The translations under genes were made by a program, and so were the position numbers. The notes beneath the pieces are model-generated. The model worked only from the letters and a program-made list of their open reading frames with translations, ran no database searches and was not told where the DNA came from. Of a stretch of DNA of 64,000 nt, positions 63,910-64,000 are shown piece by piece (positions within the stretch are counted from its first letter, which is position 1; every line of letters starts with the position of its first letter). The stretch is from Massilia alkalitolerans DSM 17462 (GTDB taxonomy: Bacteria; Pseudomonadota; Gammaproteobacteria; Burkholderiales; Burkholderiaceae_D). The stretch is taken from the NCBI RefSeq assembly GCF_000427785.1, contig NZ_ATYR01000001.1:310149-374148 (forward strand). The letters run 5' to 3'.

Positions 63910-64000
63910 TTATTTTGCAGGGATCGGCTGATCGAGGTCGGCATGGCGGGTCAGCTCATGCTCGTTCGGCTTCCTGGTGCGCAGCTTGTCGAGCAGGACG
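63910..64000 (-). CDS. C-terminal tail of an RND efflux permease (gene continues off the window)
   Basis: The minus-strand frame open from base 64000 encodes about 29 residues beginning VLLDKLRTRKPNEHE and ending in a TAA at 63912-63910. It lies directly upstream of the outer-membrane factor gene, where the inner-membrane RND pump subunit is expected. The short charged tail fits the cytoplasmic end of such a pump, but it is too short to name the subfamily. Confidence 0.6.
   Translation of the reverse strand, partial: VLLDKLRTRKPNEHELTRHADLDQPIPAK

Overview
The window is GC-rich chromosomal DNA, densely packed with genes. It looks like a Massilia/Telluria-type member of the Oxalobacteraceae (Betaproteobacteria). 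This placement is inferred from base composition, the dapC-dapD / dapE-prmB lysine cluster, a PEP-CTERM surface protein, several c-di-GMP and TonB proteins, and dispersed short palindromes. No rRNA, tRNA, CRISPR array, integrase or insertion sequence was seen. Both edges cut genes: a sugar ABC permease on the left and an RND efflux permease on the right.

Layout. 0-5 kb: a sugar-uptake and oxidation operon (permease, binding protein, TIM-barrel isomerase, Gfo/Idh dehydrogenase), then a VOC protein. 5-9 kb: a MocR regulator divergent from an EamA exporter, a RidA protein and a class I aminotransferase. 9-16 kb: a response-regulator diguanylate cyclase, an FGGY kinase, an SbmA/YddA-like ABC protein and an MscS channel. 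16-24 kb: lysine biosynthesis (dapC, dapD, dapE) interleaved with pilU and an ArsC/Spx-like gene, then prmB and yheS. 24-29 kb: a TonB receptor with a probable Fur site, cheW, a Nudix hydrolase and membrane proteins. 29-36 kb: a stand-alone FapA/DUF342 protein, then ompR-envZ followed closely by an unrecognised coiled-coil membrane protein. 36-40 kb: an epimerase and GbsR-type regulator, divergent from a PLP ammonia-lyase that overlaps a second RidA gene. 40-45 kb: a GGDEF-EAL protein and a FeeM-like N-acyl amino acid synthase with an elaborate upstream region. 45-50 kb: a VOC protein, an SdpR/SdpI pair, LysR, an MFS exporter, dkgB and a GST. 50-55 kb: a VirK/DUF535 protein, an LprI-type lipoprotein, and a TPP riboswitch in front of a second TonB receptor. 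55-64 kb: an HDOD protein, NadR-like kinase plus pnuC, a sensor-kinase remnant, a rhamnogalacturonan lyase with a PEP-CTERM P-domain protein, an S46 peptidase and an RND outer-membrane factor.

Functionally, the window mixes core metabolism (lysine, NAD precursors, protein methylation) with accessory scavenging of plant polysaccharide, peptides, siderophores and probably thiamine, plus signalling. The most interesting structures are the TPP-riboswitch TonB receptor, the promoter of the FeeM-like gene (a 26-bp inverted repeat plus three motifs spaced exactly 22 bp apart), and a family of ~103-bp three-hairpin elements whose hairpin arms covary between copies. All calls come from reading the sequence; no database search or folding program was run.
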